The position numbers and the translations under genes are program-made. The notes beneath the pieces were generated by a model. That model saw nothing but the letters and a program-made list of their open reading frames with translations, had not been told where the DNA came from and ran no database searches. A stretch of DNA of 64,000 bases from Streptomyces sp. HUAS 15-9 (GTDB lineage: Bacteria; Actinomycetota; Actinomycetes; Streptomycetales; Streptomycetaceae): contig NZ_CP106798.1 of NCBI RefSeq assembly GCF_025642155.1, positions 2,914,001 to 2,978,000 of the forward strand. Reading direction: 5' to 3'. Shown here one piece after another: positions 51,150 through 60,630 of the stretch. How positions within the stretch are numbered: the stretch's first letter is position 1; every line of letters begins with the position of its first letter.

Positions 51150-52619
51150 TCAGCGACGCCTCAGTACCAGTCCGGACACGGCACCCGCCGAGGCGGTGCC
51201 GGCCAGTGCCCACATGCACGCGGAAAGCGCCTCCGCAGAGGTATACGCCGCTGGGGCCCCAAGTGACTCAAGGCGGTTCAGGAACAGTGTGCCGAACGCC
51301 GCCACGCCGATCAGCTGACCGAGCTGGGTGACCGTCGCGAGCAGCCCGCTGGCGTCCGCCGCGTCCTGCGGCCGCACCGCCGCCAGCGCCCCGGTGAGGG
51401 TCGGGCCGAAGGCGAGCGCGAGCCCGGCGCCCAGGGCGACGAACGCGGCGTACAGCCCGGCTCCGCCGTCGCCACCGCCGCGAAGCGCTAGACCGACGCC
51501 GGCCACCGACACGGCGGTGAGCGCGAAGCCGGCCGGGGCCAGCGCCCGCTGCCAGGAGGCGGGCCAGTGCCGCCAGGTCAGCCCGACCACGCCGAAGACC
51601 ACCGCGGTCGGCGCGAAGCCGAGACCGGCGCGCAGCGCGCTGTACCCGAGGCCGCCCTGGAGGTGCAGCGTGAGCGCGAACAGGAATCCGGCGTTGACCG
51701 CCATGACGGCCAGGATGCGGAACACGGCAAGTCCCATCCCGGGGTGCCGCAGCACCCGGGGCGCGATCAGCGGGGCGCCGCCGCGCCGGGCCAGCCGGGC
51801 CTCGTAGCCGCAGAACAGCGCGAAGAGGACCACGGCGGCCGCCAGCGACAGCCAGGTCCACAGCGGCCAGTCCTCCTCCTGCCCGAGCACCAGCGGCACC
51901 GTGAGCAGCGAGACGGAGGCACCGAGCAGCACCAGCCCCGGCAGGTCCAGGCCCCGCGCCGCGCCGGGCCCGGACGCGCCGCCCCTGGGCAGGACACGCC
52001 TGCCGAGCAGCAGCAGTACGGCGCCCACCGGCACATTCACCAGGAAGACCGGCCGCCAGCCGGTGCCGAGGAGGTCGGCGCTGACCAGCAGCCCGCCGAT
52101 GGTCTGCCCGGCCGCGGCGCCCACGGCGAGGACCGCCGAGTACGCGCCGAGCGCCCGGACCCGGGCCTCGCCGGTGAAGGTGCGCTGGATCAGGCTGAGC
52201 ACCTGCGGGATCATCACCGCCGAGCCGGCGCCCTGCACCAGCCGGAACACGATCAGTTCGGTGGAGCCCTCGGCCAGGCCGCAGGCGAGCGAGGCGGCGG
52301 TGAACAGGGCGAGGCCGAAGAGGTGGACGCGGCCGTGGCCGAACCGGTCGCCGAGTCGTGCGCCGGTGATCAGCAGCACGGAGTAGGTGATGGTGTATCC
52401 GGCGATCACCAGTTGCAGGTCGGCGCCGGAGGCGTGGAGTTCGGAACTGATGGTGGGGGCCGCGACGTTCACGATGAAGACGTCGAGGACCGCCATGAAC
52501 TGTGCGGTGAGCACGAGCGTGAGCAGCAGCCGGGGCCGGTTGTCAGTGCCGGGTGCTTCACTGATCGCAGGGCCCGGAGCGGGCGTGGGACCCGGTTCCG
52601 TTCGGATGGTCGTCGTCAT
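51150..52619 (-). CDS. MFS exporter (DHA2/14-TMS drug efflux type)
   Basis: 489 residues with about 14 transmembrane segments. Motif A GARLGDRFGHGRV and the motif-C region AVGAAAGQTIGGLL are visible; start sequence LTLVLTAQFMAVLDVFIVNVAAPTI is typical for DHA2 exporters. Start at 52619 (MTTTIRT) rather than further upstream. Divergent from an XRE/MmyB-type regulator that probably controls it. Confidence 0.9.
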   Translation of the reverse strand: MTTTIRTEPGPTPAPGPAISEAPGTDNRPRLLLTLVLTAQFMAVLDVFIVNVAAPTISSELHASGADLQLVIAGYTITYSVLLITGARLGDRFGHGRVHLFGLALFTAASLACGLAEGSTELIVFRLVQGAGSAVMIPQVLSLIQRTFTGEARVRALGAYSAVLAVGAAAGQTIGGLLVSADLLGTGWRPVFLVNVPVGAVLLLLGRRVLPRGGASGPGAARGLDLPGLVLLGASVSLLTVPLVLGQEEDWPLWTWLSLAAAVVLFALFCGYEARLARRGGAPLIAPRVLRHPGMGLAVFRILAVMAVNAGFLFALTLHLQGGLGYSALRAGLGFAPTAVVFGVVGLTWRHWPASWQRALAPAGFALTAVSVAGVGLALRGGGDGGAGLYAAFVALGAGLALAFGPTLTGALAAVRPQDAADASGLLATVTQLGQLIGVAAFGTLFLNRLESLGAPAAYTSAEALSACMWALAGTASAGAVSGLVLRRR

Positions 52620-52742
52620 GCGGTCGAGCCTGGCGACGCGGCGGTACGGGTGCCGAGAGCCCGCCGATGCTGGTACTGACAGCACCTGGCAGGGGACGGA
52701 CCGGGCGCCGACGATGAAAACGTGACGACGGGGGACGTGACG

Positions 52743-53651
52743 ATGAGGACGACACAGCGCCGCAGGCCGGAGCTGGCCGCTTTCCTGCGCGGCAGGCGCG
52801 CCCGGGTGACACCGGCCGACGTCGGCATGCCACCGGGGCTGCGCAGGCGCACACCGGGACTGCGCAGGGAAGAGGTCGCCCAGCTCTCGGGCGTGGGCGT
52901 GACCTGGTACACATGGCTGGAGCAGGGCCGCCCGATCAACGCGTCCGCGCAAGTGCTGGACGCCGTCGCGCGCACCCTGGGGCTGGATCCGCCGGAGCGG
53001 GAACATCTGTACCGCCTGGCGGAGGTGCCCTTCGACGCGGCCCCGGAGAGTCCGACGCGGACGGTCGGACCGGAGGTGCAGGGCATCATCGACGCCCTCG
53101 ACCCGCTCCTGGCGGTGGTCTACAACGCGCGGTACGACATCCTCGCCGCCAACCCGCCCTACCGGGATCTGTTCGCGGTGCCGGCGACCCTCAGGAGCGG
53201 TGTGCCGAACGTGCTGTGGTCGCTGTGCACGGTGCCCGAGGAGGCCTGCCCGGTGGTGCACCTCGAGCGCGAACTGCCGGTCATGGTGGCCACTCTGCGG
53301 TCCTCGTACGGCAGACATGTCGGCGAGCCCGCCTGGGAGAACCACATACGCGCGCTGGCGGCGGCCAGCCCGTACTTCGCCGAGCTGTGGGCGAGCGGTG
53401 CGGTGGCGCAACCGGGGCCACGGGTGAAGACATTCCGTCACGAAGCGGTGGGGGAACTGCGGATGACCTCGCAGTCGCTGTCGGTGGACGGGATGCCGGA
53501 GTGCCGGATCGTGGTCTACACACCGGAGGGCGAAGAGGCCCGCGAGAAGCTCGTGTTGCTCCGGGAGCGCAGACAGCGGCTGTGGCCGCCGCGGGACGGC
53601 AAAGCTGCCGGGTTCATCCGTAGGTGGAACGCAGAAGATCCCGCCCCCTGA
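52743..53651 (+). CDS. XRE-family regulator with MmyB-like ligand domain
   Basis: 302 residues. N-terminal HTH (LRREEVAQLSGVGVTWYTWLEQGR) and C-terminal MmyB-type PAS-like domain (LLAVVYNARYDILAANPPYRDLF). MmyB proteins bind fatty acids and often repress adjacent transporters. ATG at 52743 has GGGGG 8 bp upstream; GTG at 52722 and 52737 are alternatives. The divergent 120-bp interval contains TGCTG/CAGCA arms (around 52667-52685) as possible operator. Confidence 0.88.
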   Translation: MRTTQRRRPELAAFLRGRRARVTPADVGMPPGLRRRTPGLRREEVAQLSGVGVTWYTWLEQGRPINASAQVLDAVARTLGLDPPEREHLYRLAEVPFDAAPESPTRTVGPEVQGIIDALDPLLAVVYNARYDILAANPPYRDLFAVPATLRSGVPNVLWSLCTVPEEACPVVHLERELPVMVATLRSSYGRHVGEPAWENHIRALAAASPYFAELWASGAVAQPGPRVKTFRHEAVGELRMTSQSLSVDGMPECRIVVYTPEGEEAREKLVLLRERRQRLWPPRDGKAAGFIRRWNAEDPAP

Positions 53652-53704
53652 GGGGACGGGATCCTCATCACCGATCTTTGACAACTCAAGAGAGTGTCGA
53701 TCCG

Positions 53705-53777
53705 TGGAGCTAAGGAGAATTGAACTCCTGACCTCCTGCATGCCATGCAGGCGCTCTACCAACTGAGCTATAGCCCC
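53705..53777 (-). tRNA. tRNA-Ala (anticodon GGC), copy 2
   Basis: Identical to copy 1 over all 73 nt plus a few flanking bases; flanks then diverge. The pair forms a direct repeat 4.4 kb apart. Confidence 0.95.
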
Positions 53778-53868
53778 GTACGTTCCTCCCGCTCGGCGGG
53801 CGAACAAGAAGAACTTTAGCCTGCGACCTGCCGGAAAGCGAAATCCGGGGTCCGGGCGCGAAGGACGC

Positions 53869-54537
53869 TCAGTCGTCGTCGCCGAGGACGGGCTCGGGGA
53901 GGGTGCCCGCGTTGTGCTCCAGCAGGCGCCAGCCGCGTACGCCCTCGCCGAGGACGGACCAGCAGCAGTTGGAGAGGCCGCCGAGACTCTCCCAGTGGTT
54001 GGCCTCCAGGCCGAGCAGACGCCCGAGGGTCGTGCGAATGGTGCCGCCGTGGCTGACCACCACGAGGGTGCCGTCCTCAGGCAGCTTCTCGGCGTGCCGC
54101 AGCACGACGGGGGCCGCGCGGTCGGCGACCTCGGTCTCCAGTTCGCCGCCGCCGCGGCGGACGGGCTCGCCGCGCTTCCACGCGGCGTACTCCTTGCCGT
54201 ACCGGGCGATGATCTCCTCGTGCGTCAGGCCCTGCCAGACGCCCGCGTAGGTCTCGCGCAGGGCCTCGTCACGGGCGACCTCCAGACCGGTGAGCTCCGC
54301 GAGCTCGGCGGCCGTGTTCATGGCGCGCTGGAGGTCCGAGGAGACGATCACGTCGGGTTTCAGGGAGGCGAGCAGCCGCGCCGCGCGCCGGGCCTGGCCG
54401 ACACCGGTCTCGGTGAGCTCGACGTCCGTGGAGCCCTGGAAGCGGCGCTCCACGTTCCAGGCGGTCTGCCCGTGCCGCCACAGGATGATCCGGCGGCCCC
54501 GGTCCTTCCTGTCGGTCACCTCACCCGTGGGGCTCAT
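53869..54537 (-). CDS. Histidine phosphatase family protein (phosphoglycerate-mutase-like)
   Basis: 222 residues. RHG catalytic motif at residues 21-23 (LWRHGQTAWN) and SHGGTIR late. Acts on phosphorylated metabolites; in actinobacteria this neighbour of rsfS has been proposed as glucosyl-3-phosphoglycerate phosphatase, but the substrate cannot be read from sequence. ATG 54537 overlaps the rsfS stop (TGATG), with GGGGAG upstream. Confidence 0.88.
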   Translation of the reverse strand: MSPTGEVTDRKDRGRRIILWRHGQTAWNVERRFQGSTDVELTETGVGQARRAARLLASLKPDVIVSSDLQRAMNTAAELAELTGLEVARDEALRETYAGVWQGLTHEEIIARYGKEYAAWKRGEPVRRGGGELETEVADRAAPVVLRHAEKLPEDGTLVVVSHGGTIRTTLGRLLGLEANHWESLGGLSNCCWSVLGEGVRGWRLLEHNAGTLPEPVLGDDD

Positions 54538-54980
54538 CACCACTCCCCGTCCAGTTCGGCCGCGTCCTCGGCGGCCTGCAGCTTGGCGTGCTCCTCGGCC
54601 TTGCCACGGGTGGCCTTGGCGTCGGCGGGCAGCTCGAGCTCGGGGCAGTCCTTCCACAGCCGCTCCAGGGCGTAGAAGACGCGCTCCTCGCTGTGCTGCA
54701 CGTGGACGACGATGTCGACGTAGTCGAGCAGGACCCAACGGGCCTCGCGGTCGCCCTCACGGCGCACCGGCTTGGCGCCGAGCTCCTTCAGGAGCCGCTC
54801 CTCGATCTCGTCGACGATCGACTTGACCTGGCGGTCGTTGGGGGCGGACGCCAGCAGGAAGGCATCCGTGATCGAGAGCACATCGCTGACGTCGTAGGCG
54901 ATGACGTCATGGGCGAGCTTGTCGGCGGCCGCCTGGGCGGCGGTGTTGATGAGGTCGATGGAACGGTCGGTGGCGGTCAC
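54537..54980 (-). CDS. rsfS: Ribosome silencing factor
   Basis: 147 residues. DUF143 core: YDVSDVLSITDAFLLAS, DRQVKSIVDEIEERL, WVLLDYVDIVVHVQ and ERVFYALERLW. Binds L14 and blocks subunit joining in starvation. Starts a coupled pair with the phosphatase gene and belongs to the nadD-LCP-rsfS neighbourhood common in Gram-positives. Extra C-terminal acidic tail of about 30 residues. Confidence 0.94.
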   Translation of the reverse strand: MTATDRSIDLINTAAQAAADKLAHDVIAYDVSDVLSITDAFLLASAPNDRQVKSIVDEIEERLLKELGAKPVRREGDREARWVLLDYVDIVVHVQHSEERVFYALERLWKDCPELELPADAKATRGKAEEHAKLQAAEDAAELDGEW

Positions 54981-55083
54981 TGCGTGGCTTTCCGTCGGCG
55001 GTCACTTGACATCAAGGGTCTCACGGACCGCCGAGGGCACCCCACGTGATTATCGGATCACGAGGGGTGCCCCGGAGCCTTCC

Positions 55084-56766
55084 TCAGGAGGAGGACGGCG
55101 TGTAGTTCTGGCCGAGAACCACCGAAACGCTGGCGTTGGAGCTGACCTTGCCCTTGGTGACGGAGCTGGTCGGCAGCCCCAGGGTCTTGGCGACCTCGGT
55201 GGCGTTCTCCTTGTCGGCGGCGGAGGAGTAGATCACCTTCGAGGCCGCCTGGGTGGTGGACGCCGTACCGGCCTCCAGGAAGGTGAAGCCGCCGTTGAGG
55301 AGGACCACGCGGGCCTTCTCGGTGTTGTCCTTGACGCCGGTGGCGTTCTGCACGGAGACCCGGACCGCGGAGCCGGCGTCGGGGCTCTTGGCGGTGCCGC
55401 CGAGGACGTCCTTGACCACGCTGGAGCTGGTCTGGGCGCTCAGCGTGCCGTCGGTCTGGACGGGCAGCAGGGCCGTCTTGTAGTCGCCGCCCTTGGCGAG
55501 GTCGGCAAGCTTGGCGAGGAAGGTGCCCAGGTCCTTGTCGGTCAGGGAGGGGTCGAGGATCTGCGCGAGGGTCTGCACCGTGATCGTGGCCGCCGAGGCG
55601 TCGGAGGACAACTTGCGCAGCACACCCTGCATGACCTGGCCGAACCGCTCCAGCTGGGCGTTCTGGGCCTCGCCGGAGGCTCGGTAGGTGGCGTAGGCGA
55701 CGGCCATCTTGCCGCTGAGGGTCTGGTCCTTGCCCCTGTGGACGAGGGGCCCGCTGCCCTTCTTCTTCGTGGCCGGGTCGGGCACGTCGGCGTTGGTGTC
55801 GACGTCGATGTTGCCGACCAGCTCGACGAGATTCTGCAGATAGGGGGTGTCCAGGCGCCAGGTGCCCTCGATGTTGGTGCCGAGGACGGTGTCGAGCTGG
55901 TCCCGGGTCCCGGAGGAGCCGTCGTCGTCGACCGACTTGGCGAGGGTCGTGGTGCCGCCGGCGTCGTCGGTCAGGGCGAGGGAGTTGGGCAGCAGGACGG
56001 TCGTGCCCTGTTTGGTGGTGGTGTTGTCGACCAGCAGCGCGGTGGAGGTGCCGCCTTTGCCGGTGTTGTGCAGATGGACGACGATCACGTCGCGGTTCTG
56101 GGCGGCCGCGGACGTCGTCGTGCCGGACTTGGAGCCGGAGGAGGGCAGACCGGGCAGCTTCCCGGCGTACCAGAGGTAGCCGACACCGCCGACGGCGACC
56201 AGCGCAAGGACGACGGCGAGGGCGACGACCCGGCTGCGGGCGCGGCGGCGGGCCTCCTCGCGGCGCTCGGTGCGGTTCTCCGTGAACTTCAGCCAGTCGA
56301 TGACGTCCTCGGAGTTGCCGTCCGGCTCCTCGACGAACGCGAACTGCTCGGTGCGGTAGTCGCGTCCACGGGCGGCCGGGGCCTGCGGTTCCGGCTCCTC
56401 GTCGGGTCCGGGCTGCTGCGGGATGTGGGCGGTCTGCCCGCCCGCCCGGGGCTGCCGGCCGGCCGCCGCGGTCTGCCCGTAGGGGTCGTACGGGGGTGCC
56501 TGGCCGGCGTCGGGGGCGCCCGTGCCGTACGGGTCGTAGGACACCGTCGGCCGCTGTCCGGTGTCGTAGGCGTCGTACGGCGGCACGGGCTGCTGCTGCC
56601 CGGTGGCGTACGGGTCGTACCCGTAGCCCTGCTGCGCGTACGTGTCGTACGTCTGCCGCGGAGCCTGCTGCGCCGGGATCTGGCGGTAGACCGGCTGCCC
56701 GTACTCGTCGTAGCCGACGAGTTCGTACTGATCGCCGCCGTATCCCGCGTCGTATCGGTCGTTCAC
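55084..56766 (-). CDS. pdtA: LCP (LytR-CpsA-Psr) family cell-wall glycopolymer transferase, PdtA-like
   Basis: 560 residues from GTG 56766 (AGGGG upstream). N-terminal 150 residues low-complexity Y/G/Q/P/D; transmembrane segment RVVALAVVLALVAVGGVGYLWYAG; LCP domain with LLVDNTTTKQGTTVLLPNSLAL, TVLGTNIEGTWRLDTPYLQ and DQTLSGKMAVAYATYR; C-terminal LytR_C domain (AVRVSVQNATGVKDNTEKARVVLLNGGF). The position between nadD and rsfS matches S. coelicolor SCO2578, reported as polydiglycosylphosphate transferase PdtA (spore wall). Assignment by synteny, so symbol tentative. Confidence 0.8.
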   Translation of the reverse strand: MNDRYDAGYGGDQYELVGYDEYGQPVYRQIPAQQAPRQTYDTYAQQGYGYDPYATGQQQPVPPYDAYDTGQRPTVSYDPYGTGAPDAGQAPPYDPYGQTAAAGRQPRAGGQTAHIPQQPGPDEEPEPQAPAARGRDYRTEQFAFVEEPDGNSEDVIDWLKFTENRTERREEARRRARSRVVALAVVLALVAVGGVGYLWYAGKLPGLPSSGSKSGTTTSAAAQNRDVIVVHLHNTGKGGTSTALLVDNTTTKQGTTVLLPNSLALTDDAGGTTTLAKSVDDDGSSGTRDQLDTVLGTNIEGTWRLDTPYLQNLVELVGNIDVDTNADVPDPATKKKGSGPLVHRGKDQTLSGKMAVAYATYRASGEAQNAQLERFGQVMQGVLRKLSSDASAATITVQTLAQILDPSLTDKDLGTFLAKLADLAKGGDYKTALLPVQTDGTLSAQTSSSVVKDVLGGTAKSPDAGSAVRVSVQNATGVKDNTEKARVVLLNGGFTFLEAGTASTTQAASKVIYSSAADKENATEVAKTLGLPTSSVTKGKVSSNASVSVVLGQNYTPSSS

Positions 56767-56782
56767 CGGTGCCCCTCTCGGT

Positions 56783-57469
56783 TCACTCGCCGCGGTACAG
56801 CTCGCGCTTGTCGATATAACGCACGACCCCGTCCGGCACCATGTACCAGATGGGGTCGCCCTTGGCGACTCTCGCACGGCAGTCTGTGGAAGAGATGGCC
56901 AGCGCGGGAACCTCCACGAGCGAGACCCCGCCCTCCGGGAGTCCGGCGTCGGAGAGGTGATGCCCCGGACGGGTGACCCCGATGAAGTGCGCCAGGGAGA
57001 ACAGCTCCTCGGTGTCGCGCCAGGTCAGGAGCTGTGCGAGGGCGTCCGCACCGGTGATGAAGAAGAGGTCGGTGTCGGGGTTGAGCGCACGCAGGTCGCG
57101 CAGGGTGTCCACGGTGTAGGTGGGGCCGCCCCGGTCGATGTCGATGCGGCTCACCGAGAACTGCGGGTTCTCGGCGGTCGCGATGACCGTCATCAGGTAG
57201 CGATCCTCGGCCGGGGAGACCTTGCGGTGGGTCTTCTGCCAGGGCTGGCCCGTGGGCACGAACACGACCTCGTCCAGGTGGAACTGTGCGGCGACCTCGC
57301 TGGCCGCCACGAGGTGCCCGTGGTGGATCGGGTCGAACGTACCGCCCATGACGCCGAGACGGCGCTTGCCCGTGTTCACGGAGCCGTCGCCGGGCCTGTC
57401 ATCGGAGCCGTTCACCATGTCGTTCGCCATGTCGTTCGCCGGACCGGTAGGCATGTCCTGCTCTTCCAT
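56783..57469 (-). CDS. nadD: Nicotinate-nucleotide adenylyltransferase
   Basis: 228 residues. [12 protein letters not shown] (HxGH motif) and the late ISSTDCR motif. Makes deamido-NAD in NAD synthesis. The first 37 residues are an extension ([17 protein letters not shown]...) with small repeats (AND-MAND-MV); the enzyme core begins at KRRLGVMGG, so a later start is possible but no better ribosome site is seen. 16 bp upstream of the LCP gene. Confidence 0.92.
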   Translation of the reverse strand: MEEQDMPTGPANDMANDMVNGSDDRPGDGSVNTGKRRLGVMGGTFDPIHHGHLVAASEVAAQFHLDEVVFVPTGQPWQKTHRKVSPAEDRYLMTVIATAENPQFSVSRIDIDRGGPTYTVDTLRDLRALNPDTDLFFITGADALAQLLTWRDTEELFSLAHFIGVTRPGHHLSDAGLPEGGVSLVEVPALAISSTDCRARVAKGDPIWYMVPDGVVRYIDKRELYRGE

Positions 57470-57547
57470 GCGTGCAGACCCTACCGGCCCGGCCCACGGG
57501 CCTCGTCCGTCAGACCCCGGGGGCGGCCCGGTGACGGGCGTCCGCGC

Positions 57548-57709
57548 TCAGCGGTCGCGGTTGAAGCGGGTGGTGATCCACAGCAGGAGCAGGAGGACGA
57601 CGAAGGCGCCTCCGCCGGTGACGAGGGGGTTGAGGCTGTCGTGGTTGCCGCCCTCCTCGCCCTGGGCGGCGAGGGTGACCAACTGGGCAGCGGTGCTGTG
57701 GAAGCTCAT
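57548..57709 (-). CDS. 53-residue membrane protein
   Basis: Starts SFHSTAAQLVTLAAQGEEGG, followed by one transmembrane segment GGGAFVVLLLLLWITTRF and a basic end NRDR. Conserved in this position in Streptomyces as I recall. Expressed from its own ATG; the SD is weak. Confidence 0.72.
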   Translation of the reverse strand: MSFHSTAAQLVTLAAQGEEGGNHDSLNPLVTGGGAFVVLLLLLWITTRFNRDR

Positions 57710-57829
57710 CTTCGGCAGGACCTATCCGGTGTGGGCGGGATAAAGATGTCGGCTCATCGTAAGCGGGCGGCTCCACGCCCCTCGCGCCGACTCCGCCGTT
57801 GGGGACGAGCGGGGAACGTTACCCGCGGC

Positions 57830-57991
57830 TCAGTCGTCCTTCTGTTTGTACCCGCGCAGCAGGAACCAGGCGGTCAGTGCACAACCGAAGAACATCACGA
57901 TCAGGACGATCCTGAGCAGATCGCCTGCCCCGTGCTGCTGGGCGGCGCTCGCGGCCTCGGTCAGCCAGGCGGCTGCGGGGTGGTGGTCCAT
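57830..57991 (-). CDS. 53-residue membrane protein (second)
   Basis: DHHPAAAWLTEAASAAQQHGAGD then a single span LLRIVLIVMFFGCALTAWFLL and a basic tail. AAGGAG lies 8 bp before the ATG. Unrelated in sequence to the preceding 53-residue protein but of the same design. Divergent from the M48 protease gene, with only 102 bp between. Confidence 0.75.
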   Translation of the reverse strand: MDHHPAAAWLTEAASAAQQHGAGDLLRIVLIVMFFGCALTAWFLLRGYKQKDD

Positions 57992-58093
57992 GACGTGGCT
58001 CCTTCGGCTGTACTGCCCGTCCACGGTATCTCCGCCTAGGCTGGTCCCTGCCTTGGGGGCACATAGGGCACACAGACGCACATGGGGGATGAC

Positions 58094-59173
58094 ATGTCCA
58101 GCGACGGTCACGAGCAGAACGGGAACGAGCGCGTACCGAGCAGGCAGCGCCGACGCTTCCAGGGGATCTCCTCGCGTGCCTACGAGCACCCGGCCGACCG
58201 CTCCGCGCTGGTGGCGCTGAGGAAGCTGAGCGGCTTCGACACCGTCTTCAAGGCGCTCAGCGGGCTGCTGCCGGAGCGGAGCCTGCGGCTGCTGTTCCTG
58301 TCCGACTCGGTACGCGTGTCGGACCAGCAGTTCTCGCATCTGAACGACATGCTGCGGGACGCCTGTTACATCCTGGACCTGGAGAAGGTCCCGCCGATGT
58401 ACGTCACGCAGGACCCGCAGCCGAACGCGATGTGCATCGGCCTGGACGAGCCGATCATCGTCGTCAGCACGGGCCTCGTCGAGCTGCTCGACGAGGAGGA
58501 GATGCGGGCGGTCGTCGGCCACGAGGTGGGGCACGCGCTGTCCGGTCACGCGGTGTACCGCACGATCCTGCTGTTCCTGACGAACCTCGCGCTCAGGATC
58601 GCCTGGATACCGATGGGCAACCTCGCGATCATGGCGATCGTGACGGCGCTGCGGGAGTGGTTCCGCAAGTCGGAGCTGTCCGCCGACCGGGCGGGGCTGC
58701 TCGTCGGCCAGGATCTGCAGGCCGCGATGCGCGGTCTGATGAAGATCGCGGGCGGCAACCATCTGCACGAGATGAACGTGGACGCATTTCTGCAGCAGGC
58801 CGAGGAGTACGAGGCGGGGGGCGACCTGCGCGACTCCGTACTGAAGATCCTCAACGTGCTGCCGCGCTCCCACCCCTTCACCGCGGTGCGGGCGGCCGAG
58901 CTGAAGAAGTGGTCCGAGACCCGCGACTACCAGCGGATCCTGGACGGGCACTACCCGCGGCGCAGCGAGGACAAGGACACCTCGGTCAGCGACTCGTTCC
59001 GTGAGTCGGCGGCGAGCTACGCCAGTGATGTGAAGAGCTCCAAGGACCCGCTGATGAAGCTGGTCAGCGATCTCGCCGGCGGGGCCGGGAACCTGGGCGG
59101 CCGGGTCAAGCGGGGCTTCGACGGCTTCTCGAGCCCGCCCCCGCCGAAGGCTCCGCCGCAGGACGAGGAGTAA
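58094..59173 (+). CDS. M48 family zinc metalloprotease
   Basis: 359 residues. HEVGH at residues 143-147 with the downstream ELSADRAG supplying the third ligand; the segment LNDMLRDACYILDLEKVPPMY is typical of the HtpX/M48 intracellular branch. One hydrophobic stretch follows the HExxH. ATG 58094 has GGGGG upstream; ATG 58082 is four codons earlier. C-terminal Pro-rich tail. Confidence 0.9.
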   Translation: MSSDGHEQNGNERVPSRQRRRFQGISSRAYEHPADRSALVALRKLSGFDTVFKALSGLLPERSLRLLFLSDSVRVSDQQFSHLNDMLRDACYILDLEKVPPMYVTQDPQPNAMCIGLDEPIIVVSTGLVELLDEEEMRAVVGHEVGHALSGHAVYRTILLFLTNLALRIAWIPMGNLAIMAIVTALREWFRKSELSADRAGLLVGQDLQAAMRGLMKIAGGNHLHEMNVDAFLQQAEEYEAGGDLRDSVLKILNVLPRSHPFTAVRAAELKKWSETRDYQRILDGHYPRRSEDKDTSVSDSFRESAASYASDVKSSKDPLMKLVSDLAGGAGNLGGRVKRGFDGFSSPPPPKAPPQDEE

Positions 59174-59470
59174 CCGCGGGGTCAGCCGGCCCCGGGCCGC
59201 GAAGCGCCGGCGCGCCAGGGAGGCCGACACCGCAGGGCGGGGAGGGCCCGCGACATGGGCGGGGCCGGCGCGGCCAGGACGGCTGGGCCTGGGGCAGGGT
59301 TACGGCCCCGGGACGGGTGCGGGCCTGGGGCAGAACTACGGCCGCGAGCTCAGCCGTCGGCTGACGCAGGACCCTGCACGGGCACCGGCACCCGCTCCGA
59401 CACGGCCACCGCCACGACCTGGCACGGCACCGGCTTCGACCAGCCCAGCCCAGCCCAGCCCACGAGATCG
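59174..59470. other. Gene-poor interval with AGCCC microsatellite
   Basis: No gene found between the convergent M48 and membrane-protein genes. Contains four AGCCC units at 59441-59462 and GC-rich palindromic segments likely to terminate both transcripts. Confidence 0.6.
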
Positions 59471-60541
59471 TCACGTCGTCGGTTCGGCCCCCGTGGCCAG
59501 GGTTCCGCAGAGGGCCGTTGCGCTGCCCGTGGCGTAGGGGTTGGTGCCCGCCGGGCCGCCTGCCTTGGCGGTCTGGCCGGCCAGGAGCGGGTGGAGGTAC
59601 TTGGTGGAGTCCCCGGCGCAGGAGAGTGGGCCCGCCTGCACATAGGAGACGACCAGCTGGGTCTGGTGCGTGCGCAGGTCGTCCCGGTCGAAGCGGAACG
59701 TCAGCTCGCGGCGGACGGTGAACAGGGACGCCAGGGCCTTGTCGTCGGCGCCGGTCGGCCGGAGCGCGTACACGAAGGTGTGGTCCGCGGTGACCTCGAG
59801 CGTGGACGAGTTGGTCTCGGCGGCCTGCAGCGTGCCCTGGACACGGATCTTGCGTGCGGCCAGCTGTGCGTGGGTGGGGTCGAAGCGAACCAGCCAGCCG
59901 GTGGGCGCGTGCCGGCCGTCCGCGGCGGGGTGTTCGAAACTCTGGTCGAACTGGTCGAGTTGGTCGGGGTCGACCAGGACGCGCGCGGGGTGGAACTGGC
60001 TGCTGTTGAGCACCTCGGGGTAGAGCGAGGAGCGGACTATGTAGTCCTTCGCCGTGCTCAGGGCGGTCACGACGTCGCTGTCCGAGAAGTGGGCGGTGCG
60101 CAGGGAGGCGGGCAGCGGAATCCCCTCGGCGCCGACGGCGTACTGCGCGGCGGGGCTGTGGCGGTACAGGTACTCGACATCGGCCGAGCCGGGCACCTTG
60201 CCCTGGGGGGACAGCGGGATGACGGTCATCCGCAGGGGCTCGACGGGCTGCCGGGCCTGCGGGGAGCTGTACGGGTGACGTACGCCCATGTAGATCGCGG
60301 TGCCGAAGGCGATGGCGATCAGCATGACGAGGATCAGCGCCTGCCGGGTCAGCCCCCGGTGCAGGGGTGGGCGACGGCGTACGGCGGGCGCGTGGTCGGC
60401 CATGCGCTCCTGCGCGGAGTACTCCTGAAGCCGGGCAGCGCGGACGAACGACTCGTCGAAGACGACGGATCGGTACTCGTCCTCGCCACCCACGGGGCCG
60501 CCCTCGGGTGTCCCCTCAGGTGGGTCTCCAGGCCCGCCCAT
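59471..60541 (-). CDS. Membrane protein, SCO2583-like
   Basis: 356 residues. N-terminal cytoplasmic SVVFDESFVRAARLQEYSAQERM, transmembrane segment ALILVMLIAIAFGTAIYMGV, and a 260-residue extracytoplasmic domain ending CGTLATGAEPTT; two cysteines (LSCAG, ALCGT) may bond. Shares the N-terminal motif with the next gene. Neighbourhood of spore-wall genes (LCP gene) suggests an envelope role; not proven. Confidence 0.75.
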   Translation of the reverse strand: MGGPGDPPEGTPEGGPVGGEDEYRSVVFDESFVRAARLQEYSAQERMADHAPAVRRRPPLHRGLTRQALILVMLIAIAFGTAIYMGVRHPYSSPQARQPVEPLRMTVIPLSPQGKVPGSADVEYLYRHSPAAQYAVGAEGIPLPASLRTAHFSDSDVVTALSTAKDYIVRSSLYPEVLNSSQFHPARVLVDPDQLDQFDQSFEHPAADGRHAPTGWLVRFDPTHAQLAARKIRVQGTLQAAETNSSTLEVTADHTFVYALRPTGADDKALASLFTVRRELTFRFDRDDLRTHQTQLVVSYVQAGPLSCAGDSTKYLHPLLAGQTAKAGGPAGTNPYATGSATALCGTLATGAEPTT

Positions 60542-60630
60542 ACTTTCAGAGTAGGTCTGGAGGGGCTCGGGTAAACGCCCTGGTACACGACAAGTTCTGA
60601 CAGGTTCTCACCAGGAGGACGACAGGCAGC

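Noticed and set aside
53669..53705. Terminator of tRNA-Ala copy 2 equal to that of copy 1
   Set aside because: The flank after copy 2 lacks the 40-bp palindrome; identity ends with the tRNA.
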